DNA from: OLB23 sp965230965
GTDB taxonomy: Bacteria > Patescibacteriota > Microgenomatia > UBA1406 > HO2-37-13b
Length of the DNA stretch: 64,000 bases
NCBI GenBank assembly: GCA_965230965.1
Contig: OZ246401.1
Span: forward strand, 310,001-374,000
Reading direction: 5' to 3'
Shown here: piece after piece, positions 27,361-35,118 of the stretch
Numbering within the stretch: the first letter of the stretch is position 1
Layout: each line of letters opens with the position of its first letter
Notes under the pieces: model-generated
The model's database searches: none
Seen by the model: the letters and a program-made list of their open reading frames with translations, nothing else
What the model was told of the DNA's origin: nothing
Translations under genes and position numbers: made by a program

Positions 27361-28738
27361 CTACAGAGAATCAAAACTAATATTATCTCAAATAAAACTT
27401 TTACGAACTTTAATTCTGGGCACACTATTTCTTGCATCACTATCTTTAGTATTGAATTTATTCTTTTTTCTTAGATCAAAACTATTTTCAAATTATTCCT
27501 TCTATGGAGACAGTCCTTTAAATGTAATCGGCTTCCTTTCTATATTTATATACTTGTACTACCTGATTCAAAAGAATCTTTACAGATATGCGGCAATTGG
27601 TTTGGTTTTAACGTATGTATGTATTGGATTCTACTCATCAGTAAAATGGGGTGCCGATGTTCCGTTTGCTTTTCTCATATATGCTTTGGCCATAATGTTA
27701 GCTGGCATTTCACTTAGCGGTAGACATGCAATCGCCACAAATCTTGTTATTATTGTTGGGCTTTCGATAATTATTTACCTTCAGAAAAAAAGCTACATAG
27801 ATTTTGATTACTCATGGACATCAAGAAAACTAGATTTGGTCGACAACATAACAACGGGATTAATATTGAGTATTGTTGCCCTTGTTTCTTGGCTTTCCAA
27901 CAGGGAAATTCATTATTCATTCAACCTTGCTAGAAAAACTGAAAGGGCTCTAATAGCAGAAAAAAACAACTTGGAATTTAAAGTAATTGAAAGAACTAGA
28001 GATTTAGAAAAAATTCAAATGGAAAAAATGATACAGGTTTATAGATTAGCCGAGTTAGGAAAAATAGCAGGAGGATTAATACATGAGATTGTCAATCCAT
28101 TAACAAGCGTTTCTATTAGCCTTGAACAGTTAGATAATAGTAAAAAATCTTCTACTAACAGAAAACAGATAAATACTGTTATTCAAAGAGCAATTTCTGG
28201 TACTAAGGAAATGGAAAGATATGTGAGAGCAACACGACGACAAATTCAAAAACAAGAAATTTACAAAAACTTTAATATCACTGACTCAATAGTCGATTGT
28301 ATTAAGATATTTTCTTACAGAGTGAAAACTGAAAACGTGAGAATAATCACAAACATTGACCAGAATAGTAATTCTGCAATTTATGGTGATCCAATAAAAT
28401 TTCATCATATTATTAACAATCTTATCTCAAATTCATTTGACGCTTTAAGCGAGATTAGGAAAAAAAGTAAACATATAATCATAGAAACTCTCATAGAGGC
28501 GGATCATTTAATAATTAAAGTAGAGGATAATGGCAAAGGTATTTCAAAGTCGGAAATTCAAAAAGTCTTTAGACCATTTTTTACAACAAAAAAAGACCAT
28601 GGAACCGGCATCGGTCTTGCGATCACAAAGGATATTATTGAGAAAAACTTTGGCGGGAAAATTGGTGTAGTGAGTAAATTGAATAGTGGAACTACGTTTA
28701 CAATTCAGTTGCCTCTACAACAGAAGAATACCCGATAA
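27353..28738 (+). CDS. Membrane sensor histidine kinase
   Basis: The 461-residue kinase has five or six helices in residues 15-185, a coiled coil (about 190-230) and a HisKA region with H244 in the block LIHEIVNP. The ATPase domain follows with N box NNLISNSFDAL, G1 VEDNGKGIS and G2 GTGIGLAI. There is no recognisable extracellular sensing domain, so it may sense the membrane itself or a partner. It is translationally coupled to the response regulator and should phosphorylate D50 of it. It converges on the XRE gene with a 4-base gap. Confidence 0.93.
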   Translation: MINYRESKLILSQIKLLRTLILGTLFLASLSLVLNLFFFLRSKLFSNYSFYGDSPLNVIGFLSIFIYLYYLIQKNLYRYAAIGLVLTYVCIGFYSSVKWGADVPFAFLIYALAIMLAGISLSGRHAIATNLVIIVGLSIIIYLQKKSYIDFDYSWTSRKLDLVDNITTGLILSIVALVSWLSNREIHYSFNLARKTERALIAEKNNLEFKVIERTRDLEKIQMEKMIQVYRLAELGKIAGGLIHEIVNPLTSVSISLEQLDNSKKSSTNRKQINTVIQRAISGTKEMERYVRATRRQIQKQEIYKNFNITDSIVDCIKIFSYRVKTENVRIITNIDQNSNSAIYGDPIKFHHIINNLISNSFDALSEIRKKSKHIIIETLIEADHLIIKVEDNGKGISKSEIQKVFRPFFTTKKDHGTGIGLAITKDIIEKNFGGKIGVVSKLNSGTTFTIQLPLQQKNTR

Positions 28739-28742
28739 CAAA

Positions 28743-29045
28743 CTATTTGTTCCTCTTAGCTAGAATTTTCTTAATTTCAAGAAGTTCCTTTTCTATAACT
28801 GCAAGTTTAATTTGTAAATCTATATCGTCATGTTCTACATCAGAATCAAAATAAGAGATTGGCTTCTGTACAACTTTACTTATTTGTAATAAAGTATTAA
28901 ATCCTGGCATAGCTCTTCCAACTTCATATGAACTTATGGTTTTATCAGAAACATGCAACACATTTGCAAAATCTTTTTGAGATAATCCAATTTCTTTTCG
29001 AGCTTTTCTGATCATCTTACCTATGTGAAACCTTGTTTTATTCAT
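28743..29045 (-). CDS. XRE-family helix-turn-helix regulator
   Basis: The 100-residue protein has a Cro/CI-type HTH (about residues 13-65) with LSQKDFANVLHVSDKTISSY and a Glu/Lys-rich coiled-coil tail (70-100) suited to dimerisation. It is probably a repressor. The 50-base gap to the divergent gene at 29096 holds two TCTA-TAGA palindromes (29063-29073 and 29079-29093), one covering the -10 box of that gene. The regulator probably controls itself and the pseudo-receiver gene. It lies beside a two-component operon but is transcribed toward it. Confidence 0.9.
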   Translation of the reverse strand: MNKTRFHIGKMIRKARKEIGLSQKDFANVLHVSDKTISSYEVGRAMPGFNTLLQISKVVQKPISYFDSDVEHDDIDLQIKLAVIEKELLEIKKILAKRNK

Positions 29046-29062
29046 TGACTTTTGTGTTCTAT

Positions 29063-29073
29063 TTCTATTAGAA
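29063..29073. promoter_or_regulatory. Palindromic operator candidate 1
   Basis: TTCTATTAGAA is a perfect palindrome around one central base. It shares the TCTA-TAGA half-sites with the second palindrome 18 bases downstream, centre to centre. Confidence 0.5.
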
Positions 29074-29078
29074 TAAAA

Positions 29079-29093
29079 TCTATAATATATAGA
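29079..29093. promoter_or_regulatory. Palindromic operator candidate 2 over the -10 box
   Basis: TCTATAATATATAGA is a perfect palindrome with a three-base centre. It contains the plus-strand TATAAT (29081-29086) of the gene at 29096, so a bound regulator would block that promoter. Confidence 0.55.
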
Positions 29094-29095
29094 AT

Positions 29096-29473
29096 ATGAA
29101 TTCGCAAATTCATCAAATACTTATTGTCGATCCTCATTTTTCAGATATTGGTGTGTACAGCCACATAGTTAAGCAGTGGTCATTCATCCAGGTCAGTTCA
29201 ATTGAAACTGCACTGCAACAACTATACATATTGAAACCTGATCTTGTTTTTATTAGTGCGAGCTTTTCCATCAATAAAAACCTCTTGCTGCTTGAAGCGA
29301 TAAAGAATCTATCCTCCAAGCAACTTGTTCCCATTGTTTTTGTCCTAGATCTCTCACATCAAATAAGTCTAGTCCCCGGAACTACATGGGGTGGGAAAAT
29401 CGGTATTATTCACACCTTAAGTTCTAAAAAAGAGCTGCACTCTACTCTTGATAGAGTTTTAATATCAGAATAG
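29096..29473 (+). CDS. Pseudo-receiver (response-regulator-like) protein
   Basis: The 125-residue protein has the receiver-domain strand/helix rhythm (HQILIVDPHFSD, then KPDLVFISASFS) but not its chemistry. The phosphoacceptor position is Ser54, the acidic pair is reduced to one Asp (D12), and the usual Lys-Pro is replaced (IIHTLSS). It probably works as a protein-binding module with no phosphorylation. It has no output domain. The gene is divergent from the XRE regulator, and its -10 box lies in a palindrome. It could act on the neighbouring kinase or regulator; that is inference. Confidence 0.7.
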   Translation: MNSQIHQILIVDPHFSDIGVYSHIVKQWSFIQVSSIETALQQLYILKPDLVFISASFSINKNLLLLEAIKNLSSKQLVPIVFVLDLSHQISLVPGTTWGGKIGIIHTLSSKKELHSTLDRVLISE

Positions 29474-29497
29474 ATTATACATCAAATATTTCTATCC

Positions 29498-29526
29498 TTG
29501 CTTTTCCCTCATTTTTCCATTACTAT
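29498..29526 (+). promoter_or_regulatory. Promoter of the ZIP transporter gene
   Basis: TTGCTT (29498-29503), 17 bases, TACTAT (29521-29526), then six bases to the GTG start at 29533. It predicts a leaderless mRNA starting with GTG. Confidence 0.55.
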
Positions 29527-29532
29527 AGCCCT

Positions 29533-30276
29533 GTGGAAGCATTAGTACAGATCTTACTCGCCAATATTGTTGTCAGCCTTATCAGCTTCATAGGCCTCGC
29601 AACCGCATTTAGAAAATCCTTCTCATCATCAAAAAATGTCCACCTCTTCGTCAGCTTTGCAGCAGGCGTCATGCTTACAACAGCATTCTTTGACATTCTC
29701 CCCGAAGCATTTGAACATCTTAACGCACAAACAGGATTACATTGGGTGTTTTGGGCAATAATAGGCTCATTTATCATAGAAAAGTTTCTATGGCATCATC
29801 ACCATCATAACGACACACACGGCGCCCACCCCACCACCTACCTCATCCTCGTCGGCGACGCCCTCCACAATTTCATCGACGGCATCGCCATCGCGGCCGC
29901 CTTCTTAACCACCCCCGCCCTTGGTATCGCGACAACTATAGCAATTATTTCGCATGAAATACCACAAGAATTGGCCGACTTTTCTGTTTTATTGCATGTC
30001 GGCGTTCAAAGAAGGAAGGCATTAATGCTGAACTTTTTATCTGGGTTAACTGCTGTTGCTGGCGGCGTGATTGGATTTTACTTCCTATCTCATACTGAGA
30101 GTTTCACACATAATATTTTGGCTGTTTCAGGAGGAATATTCATATATATCGCGGCTGCTGATCTTATTCCTGAGCTACATAGAGAACAAAAACATAGTGG
30201 GATTGCATCTCATATACTGCCGTTTCTGCTGGGGGTCACTGTAATCATCTTGCTTTCGAATCTTTATATTCACTGA
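29533..30276 (+). CDS. ZIP-family divalent metal transporter
   Basis: The 247-residue protein has eight helices. The ZIP metal path is in helix 4 (HNFIDGIAIAAAF) and helix 5 (HEIPQELADF), and a His cluster HHHHH with a further His occurs in the loop before helix 4 (about residue 95). It should import zinc, iron or manganese. The start is GTG, fixed by the promoter spacing. A stretch of about 110 bases (29821-29930) covering helix 4 is about 66% GC by my count, against an AT-rich surround. A metallothionein-like gene lies close by. The gene ends in TGA. Confidence 0.9.
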   Translation: MEALVQILLANIVVSLISFIGLATAFRKSFSSSKNVHLFVSFAAGVMLTTAFFDILPEAFEHLNAQTGLHWVFWAIIGSFIIEKFLWHHHHHNDTHGAHPTTYLILVGDALHNFIDGIAIAAAFLTTPALGIATTIAIISHEIPQELADFSVLLHVGVQRRKALMLNFLSGLTAVAGGVIGFYFLSHTESFTHNILAVSGGIFIYIAAADLIPELHREQKHSGIASHILPFLLGVTVIILLSNLYIH

Positions 30277-30312
30277 TCGGGGTACGAACCTGGAGAGGTT
30301 ACGGTCTTCTAT

Positions 30313-30353
30313 AACAACAACAATAGAGCATAAGCCCTATTATTGTTGTTGTT
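30313..30353. terminator. Bidirectional stem-loop between convergent genes
   Basis: AACAACAACAATA (30313-30325) and TATTGTTGTTGTT (30341-30353) form a perfect 13-bp stem with a 15-base loop and a T-rich tail. It lies between the ZIP gene stop and the convergent small-protein stop and can serve both. A perfect 12-bp palindrome GTTGATATCAAC (30356-30367) follows at once. Confidence 0.7.
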
Positions 30354-30372
30354 TTGTTGATATCAACAAATC

Positions 30373-30576
30373 TTATGCCATTGGGGCATCAAGACTGTCC
30401 CACATATCCTTACTGACAAACTTTGTCAGCTTCACACCATCAAGCATAGCTTTAACAGCATATCTCACTTGGTGAGAACCAGATTTGGTGGTTCTTTCGT
30501 ATTTGACTTTTTGAACACTACTTGCAGGTACCTTGACCTTCTTTCTGTTCTTTACATCGTAAAATTCGATATCCAT
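30373..30576 (-). CDS. Small conserved-looking basic protein
   Basis: This 67-residue protein is rich in Lys and beta-strand-like (IEFYDVKNRKKVKV, RYAVKAMLDGVKLTKFVSK). I recall similar small proteins in Patescibacteria but cannot name a family. Expression should be high: AAAGGAGGTG lies nine bases before the ATG at 30576, and a TTGACA promoter lies upstream. The GTG at 30588 overlaps the Shine-Dalgarno and is rejected. A strong hairpin follows the stop. It could bind nucleic acid or ribosomes, judging from charge only. Confidence 0.75.
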   Translation of the reverse strand: MDIEFYDVKNRKKVKVPASSVQKVKYERTTKSGSHQVRYAVKAMLDGVKLTKFVSKDMWDSLDAPMA

Positions 30577-30621
30577 AATTCGTTGCACCTCCTTTCAATT
30601 CAACTGAACTCAAACTAACTC

Positions 30622-30650
30622 ATTTAAGTACATTTTTGAGGCTTTGTCAA
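30622..30650 (-). promoter_or_regulatory. Promoter of the small basic protein gene
   Basis: On the minus strand TTGACA (30650-30645), 17 bases and TTAAAT (30627-30622). The leader would be about 40 bases and ends in a strong Shine-Dalgarno. This is one of the few perfect -35 boxes in the window. Confidence 0.6.
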
Positions 30651-30716
30651 GTGAGAAATGAGGCAAAATAATACTATAAGCAGAATAAATTTCTTTTAGG
30701 CTATTGGAAGGCTATT

Positions 30717-30905
30717 TTACATTGCAACATGACATACACATGCGCCGTCTTTACAGCATGATTCTGTGCCATCCTGACACATACACTCACCTGTTTTGCA
30801 TGCGCAATCATCACCGCATGTGCACATTTCGTTGCAGTCGCAACTGCCTTCTTTATGGGTTTCTGGGGTATCCATATCCATGGATCCCGTATTCATATCA
30901 TCCAT
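30717..30905 (-). CDS. Metallothionein-like cysteine-rich protein
   Basis: In 62 residues there are 12 cysteines, arranged as CDC, CTC, CAC, CMC, CC and CVC with acidic residues between. This is the CxC pattern of metal-thiolate proteins. It has no signal peptide. It should bind zinc, copper or cadmium in the cytoplasm. The ATG at 30905 is chosen because TACAAT (minus strand, 30917-30912) ends exactly six bases before it; the upstream ATG at 30920 would precede the promoter. The ZIP transporter nearby suggests a metal-homeostasis neighbourhood. Confidence 0.75.
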   Translation of the reverse strand: MDDMNTGSMDMDTPETHKEGSCDCNEMCTCGDDCACKTGECMCQDGTESCCKDGACVCHVAM

Positions 30906-30911
30906 AGCGTA

Positions 30912-30939
30912 ATTGTACATAGAAATTTAATTTCTTCAA
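30912..30939 (-). promoter_or_regulatory. Promoter of the metallothionein-like gene
   Basis: Minus-strand TTGAAG (30939-30934), 16 bases, TACAAT (30917-30912), then six bases to the ATG. No metal-regulator site is evident. Confidence 0.5.
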
Positions 30940-30953
30940 GATAATATGGCATT

Positions 30954-31295
30954 GTGAAAAGGATTTTTTTGATACTCGCAATGTTTATATTGGTTATTGT
31001 GACAAGGAAGTCTGTGCGATTTTTATTGATTACATCATATTCGATGTATCCCGCCATGAATGCAGGAGATTTGGTGATTTCTATACGAACATCGCTTTAT
31101 GTCACAAATGACATAGTCACTTACAAGACTCAAGCTGGCACACTCATCACTCACAGAGTAGTTTCTAAGAAAGCTAGTGTCTTTATAACAAGAGGTGATG
31201 CAAATAATACTTTGGACAATCCAGTTAATCTTAATGATATTCAAGGAAAAGTTATTTTCATTTTCAAAATGCCGAGAATATTCAGAAGAATTTAA
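30954..31295 (+). CDS. SipW/archaeal-type signal peptidase I
   Basis: The 113-residue protein has one N-terminal helix and the S26B motifs: catalytic Ser30 in SYSMYP, then His67 in THRVV where bacterial LepB has Lys, and RGDANNTLDNPV with Asp82/Asp88. The His form is that of SipW, archaeal and ER peptidases. It should remove signal peptides outside the membrane. The start is GTG, with TAATAT ending six bases upstream. The TasA/CalY-like gene follows by 41 bases, probably its dedicated substrate. It is very short, lacking a C-terminal helix. Confidence 0.85.
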   Translation: MKRIFLILAMFILVIVTRKSVRFLLITSYSMYPAMNAGDLVISIRTSLYVTNDIVTYKTQAGTLITHRVVSKKASVFITRGDANNTLDNPVNLNDIQGKVIFIFKMPRIFRRI

Positions 31296-31336
31296 GAATG
31301 ATGCGATAAAGTACCAAAAGAAAGGAGGTGATAAAA

Positions 31337-32032
31337 ATGAAACGTTTATTTCTACTCATACTATTAATCGGCATATTCATAATAGGATTAGGAGGTTACT
31401 CTGGTGCGTTTTTTAGCAGCACCGCAACATCAAAGGACAATATTCTTTCTACCGGAGGTATTGATGCGGTTTTGACGGATGCAAATGAAACAAAATTAGT
31501 CACCATTTCAAATAGTTGGACCGCGAGTGGACTGCTACCAGGTATGCAAATACCTGAAACCACTATTAAAATCCGTAATAATGGCGTTGCGAATGCACAC
31601 CATTTAGATGTTAAATTTAGCTATACAGGAAGCGCTGAACTTGCAAAAAAGATAATTTTTAATTCTACAAATAATGGTTTCCGATTTGGCACAGGAACAT
31701 CTGACAATACTTCCATCAATCTTTTGACCACTCTTTTTGGAAGTACCGATGTAGATTACAAAATTTTTCAAGGTCTTTCAGGAAACTCGTTTACTGCAAC
31801 GACGGTGGATGGGGCTGATGGAACACCGCGAGACAGCAAAATATCTCTGTCAGAACTCGCGGCGGCTGATAAGATCAGATTTGAAACTGGCGAAGAAATT
31901 GGAGGCATCGCAGCAGGGACCGAAGCAGTTTTATGGATAAATGCATATGTTGATAATTCACTCACGCTACAAAATGAATCTATCAACGTAACTGTTGCAT
32001 TTACGCTTGATCAGGACGCGTCACAGCTGTAG
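31337..32032 (+). CDS. TasA/CalY-like SipW-dependent secreted protein
   Basis: The 231-residue protein has a signal peptide ending in the typical SipW-substrate form (LGGYSGAFFSSTATSKDN). IDAVLTDAN and a beta-sandwich with LLPGMQIPETTIKIRNNG follow, as in the camelysin/TasA group. Such proteins form extracellular fibres or act as surface proteases; fibre formation seems the more likely here because no protease motif is visible. AAAGGAGGTGAT sits six bases before the ATG, so translation should be strong. The peptidase gene directly upstream should process it. It overlaps the end of truB. Confidence 0.8.
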   Translation: MKRLFLLILLIGIFIIGLGGYSGAFFSSTATSKDNILSTGGIDAVLTDANETKLVTISNSWTASGLLPGMQIPETTIKIRNNGVANAHHLDVKFSYTGSAELAKKIIFNSTNNGFRFGTGTSDNTSINLLTTLFGSTDVDYKIFQGLSGNSFTATTVDGADGTPRDSKISLSELAAADKIRFETGEEIGGIAAGTEAVLWINAYVDNSLTLQNESINVTVAFTLDQDASQL

Positions 32033-32807
32033 ATGGGTTACTAAAGCTGCCCACGCTCGTGCGCACAATACGATATGCGAGCGTGGGCACATTAAATTTG
32101 TCGCCAATGTCGACTGCGAGTTGTCGCATATAGAGGCCGGACGAACCATGGACTTTTATGGTCGTCAGCATAAAATCATGCGACGCATATTCGGGCAAAA
32201 GCAAAAGGCTCTGCCATGCCTCCAAAATAGCCTTTTGCCGAAAATCGCCTTGTACATTTTTAATGCGCGCGATGATATCGTTGAGCAGCTGCTCGCCACT
32301 TATTGAGCGCGCAGCCTCCATTTCTATACTAAAAATTTCTCTTCCTTTGCTCGGCACTTCAATTTCATCCAATTTGCCCTGCCGAGCCCAATAATATAAC
32401 GGCTTTCCATTAACTGGTTTTGATGAATATGGTGGGTACTTCTGCATAATAACCCCCTCAAAGCTCTCTAAAGACGCTTGAATTGCGTCTTTTTTAACTT
32501 CTGTGGTTATTAACCTTCCCGGCATGCCTAACACATCAAAACTATCAGTTTCAATGCCCCACAATATCTCCATTTCATACGTTTTATCAGCATGCAAAAA
32601 TCTTTCTCGCTCCTTATTTGCCTCGCCAATCAATAAAATGAGAAGTCCACTTGCCATTGGATCAAGCCTCCCAGCATAACTAATTTTTTCAGCTGCAAGC
32701 TCTGGATGTGCTTCTTTATATTCTTGAATTGCTTGGAGCGGTGTAATACCCTCCCTTTTGAGAATAACGTTAACCAAAGGTGAATGCGAAGACGTGGATA
32801 GGTTCAT
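32001..32807 (-). CDS. truB: tRNA pseudouridine-55 synthase
   Basis: The protein (268 aa) has the TruB core: SPLVNVILKREGITPLQAIQ at the start, the catalytic Asp in YAGRLDPMASGLL (about residue 49) and the later KYPPYSSKPVNGKPLYYWAR block. It converts U55 to pseudouridine in the T loop of tRNAs. A C-terminal PUA-like region is short. The start is set at the ATG at 32807, which overlaps the upstream DipZ-like gene by 38 bases, so the two are coupled. The 3' end overlaps the convergent TasA-like gene by 32 bases. Confidence 0.92.
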   Translation of the reverse strand: MNLSTSSHSPLVNVILKREGITPLQAIQEYKEAHPELAAEKISYAGRLDPMASGLLILLIGEANKERERFLHADKTYEMEILWGIETDSFDVLGMPGRLITTEVKKDAIQASLESFEGVIMQKYPPYSSKPVNGKPLYYWARQGKLDEIEVPSKGREIFSIEMEAARSISGEQLLNDIIARIKNVQGDFRQKAILEAWQSLLLLPEYASHDFMLTTIKVHGSSGLYMRQLAVDIGDKFNVPTLAYRIVRTSVGSFSNPSTAVTRPDQA

Positions 32808-34452
32808 CATCGAACTGAATTGTAACATTTCGCTCGAGCGGTGTATCGAATTTCAGAAGTTCGTAAAGCTGATCAGAATCGATTTTCTTCCTTGCGATCA
32901 TTTTATCATTCAAAAAAATAGTTATATTTCCGGGTTTTTTGGGGTCTTTTGGTCGCATAACCAAGAAGACATTTTGTGCCTTAAACGCAAGTTGCAGGCG
33001 CGAACCTTTTGAAGATTCTGCATACTCTGATGCTACTGTCCATTGCCCGCCAAAAGCAAAAAAATCAGGCTCTATATATGGTGGCATGGTATACAAAGCT
33101 TTCAAATCAGGCTGAACCTTTTGATCCGATGCAAAGCGCTCCATCCTACTATATCCAAGGTATGTCTCTGGTGTTATGCGCGACGTAGGCAATCCCTCAT
33201 TCATATTTACCAAATCATCATTCACCTTTCCGCCAGCTTCGTTAAGAAGTTGCTGAATCATTCGCTCGGTCACATCATATTCACCCTCTCCAAAGTGTGT
33301 ATAGCGAATGTTGCCATCTTTATCAATTAAATAATGAGCCGGCCAATATTGATTGTTATAACTATTCCATATTCTGTAGTCATTGTCTTGGACAACTGGA
33401 TAGGTTATCTTATACTGCGCAAGCGCTGATTTCACATTTTTTTCACTCTTTTCAAACTCAAATTCGGGCGTATGAACACCAATGATGACAAATCCTCTGT
33501 CTTTATATTTTTCATACCACGACGTTACATAAGGCAATGTGCGAATACAATTTATGCAGGTATATGTCCAAAAATCTATGAGCACAACTTCGCCTTTCAG
33601 CTGATCTAGTGTCAAGGGTGATGATTGCAGCCAGCGAGTTGCTCCATCAAAATTTCGATTTGGCGCTGGCGTTTTATTAGAAAATAAATCGGGCATAAGC
33701 ACTGATTCATTATTTTTTAGCTTTTGTAGGGCTGCATCGACCTTATCATTTTTTTCAAATGATGTTAAGCCTTGGCCGTATTGAGGAAATGCTTGCAAGA
33801 TATATGTCTGGAATGCCCGATCAAGATTAAAGAAGATTAAAAATGCCGTTACAATAATAAGCACGCCAAATATTTTCTGTATTTTTACAGCGTTTTGCTT
33901 TAAAAGCGGCATTGTCGACAAAGCGCGCTTCCCTCCGTATGCAATAAAAAATAACGGAAGCGCAGTCCCCAATGAATATGCAAACGTTATTAAGATAAGC
34001 TCTAAAGATATCTGGCTTGTTGCTGCAAGAGTCAAAACAGAAGCAAGAATTGGGCCCACACATGGTGTCCAGATTATGCCTAATGTAACACCCATAATAA
34101 ATCCTCCCCAAAACCCAGTTCGCTTTTTTCCTTGTCCTAATGAGCTAAATCTTGAAGTTAAGAGCTCTAATTGTGTTTGCAGCTTTGGCACAAAGACGGT
34201 CAGCCCAAAAAGAACAAGCAAAAACACAGCGATGTAGCGCAATATTTCTGTAGAAAAACCTAATGCATGCGCAAGCGCAAAAGAAAACACGGCAAAAAAT
34301 GTAAAGCTTGCAATAAATCCTGTTATTACGCCCAAAGGTCTGTGCTTGCCGCTTAATAAAGAACCAGAGAGGACAATGGGAAGAATAGGCAAAATACATG
34401 GCGATAAAATCGTAACAAGGCCGGCTAAAAAGGCAAAAATGAGAAGAATCAT
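32770..34452 (-). CDS. DipZ-like CcdA/thioredoxin fusion
   Basis: The first 240 residues are a CcdA/DsbD membrane domain (LSPCILPILPIVLSG, then WTPCVGPILASVL, each with the redox Cys). A thioredoxin/TlpA domain follows with CINC at 299-302 in the context DFWTYTCINCIRTLPY. A C-terminal beta-rich domain resembles the DipZ carbohydrate-binding-like module. The protein should pass electrons from cytoplasmic thioredoxin to outer-surface disulfides. This fits the many Cys-rich surface proteins here. It follows a membrane-anchored protein with a four-base overlap. Confidence 0.88.
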   Translation of the reverse strand: MILLIFAFLAGLVTILSPCILPILPIVLSGSLLSGKHRPLGVITGFIASFTFFAVFSFALAHALGFSTEILRYIAVFLLVLFGLTVFVPKLQTQLELLTSRFSSLGQGKKRTGFWGGFIMGVTLGIIWTPCVGPILASVLTLAATSQISLELILITFAYSLGTALPLFFIAYGGKRALSTMPLLKQNAVKIQKIFGVLIIVTAFLIFFNLDRAFQTYILQAFPQYGQGLTSFEKNDKVDAALQKLKNNESVLMPDLFSNKTPAPNRNFDGATRWLQSSPLTLDQLKGEVVLIDFWTYTCINCIRTLPYVTSWYEKYKDRGFVIIGVHTPEFEFEKSEKNVKSALAQYKITYPVVQDNDYRIWNSYNNQYWPAHYLIDKDGNIRYTHFGEGEYDVTERMIQQLLNEAGGKVNDDLVNMNEGLPTSRITPETYLGYSRMERFASDQKVQPDLKALYTMPPYIEPDFFAFGGQWTVASEYAESSKGSRLQLAFKAQNVFLVMRPKDPKKPGNITIFLNDKMIARKKIDSDQLYELLKFDTPLERNVTIQFDDEPIHVFAFTFG

Positions 34453-35072
34453 AGCTTCTTAAACTCTCCTTCCAAAATCTGAATTTCAGGTTTCGGATTT
34501 TCATCATTATGTTCAAGCGTCACGACAAAGAAGGTATAATCACGCAAATCCTTAGCGGTCACGTATAAACTTGTCATTTCTTCATCAACAATCACAATTT
34601 TTCCTGTACTTATCATGCTGAATGGCTCTTTTCTGACAAGCCATCCTTCATAATAAAACCCTTCACGCAGTTTTGGCATATTGTTATACGTGCCATACAA
34701 CTTGTACAGCTTTGTTGTCTCATCATAATCAGATTTGACAACAGACTTCGTTTTTCCTTCGGTAATATGGCCATCCATATCCTTACCAATTGTTACATCA
34801 GAAAGCTCCGCAAGATATCCAAAATTAGTCAAATACAATTTTTCAAACATTGTTTGATCGACAGGCAAAGATTGCGTATCAATGGTAGGTTTTGCAGTAA
34901 GAATTTTCGAAGCAATGACCTTATCTGCATGTTTGAAGTTTGTGATGAAAGGCTGGTTCTTTCCTTGCTCCATATGGAAAGATACCTGTTTATAGCCATT
35001 GAGCATCATATAGAGGCCAAAAATGATCAAAACTGTTGCTACAAGATACTCAAGCAGGTTCAATTTTTTCAT
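34449..35072 (-). CDS. Membrane-anchored protein, anti-sigma-like C-terminal domain
   Basis: The 207-residue protein has a single N-terminal helix (about residues 9-27) and an exported region. Its last 90 residues (FYYEGWLVRKEP, then FFVVTLEHNDENPKPEIQIL) resemble the extracellular half of RskA-type anti-sigma factors or a related beta-sandwich. There is no visible cytoplasmic sigma-binding part, so an anti-sigma role is not implied. It overlaps the DipZ-like start by four bases. It may be an electron-transfer or folding partner; I cannot say. Confidence 0.6.
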   Translation of the reverse strand: MKKLNLLEYLVATVLIIFGLYMMLNGYKQVSFHMEQGKNQPFITNFKHADKVIASKILTAKPTIDTQSLPVDQTMFEKLYLTNFGYLAELSDVTIGKDMDGHITEGKTKSVVKSDYDETTKLYKLYGTYNNMPKLREGFYYEGWLVRKEPFSMISTGKIVIVDEEMTSLYVTAKDLRDYTFFVVTLEHNDENPKPEIQILEGEFKKL

Positions 35073-35118
35073 AGATTTCTTGAAATATCATATCACATTC
35101 TGTACTATGTTCGATAGC

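Noticed and set aside
32158..32394. Plus-strand frame inside truB
   Set aside because: It is antisense to a conserved gene and has no promoter or ribosome-binding site.
34449..35072. Anti-sigma factor
   Set aside because: Only the outer domain resembles RskA; there is no cytoplasmic sigma-binding part and no sigma factor gene nearby.
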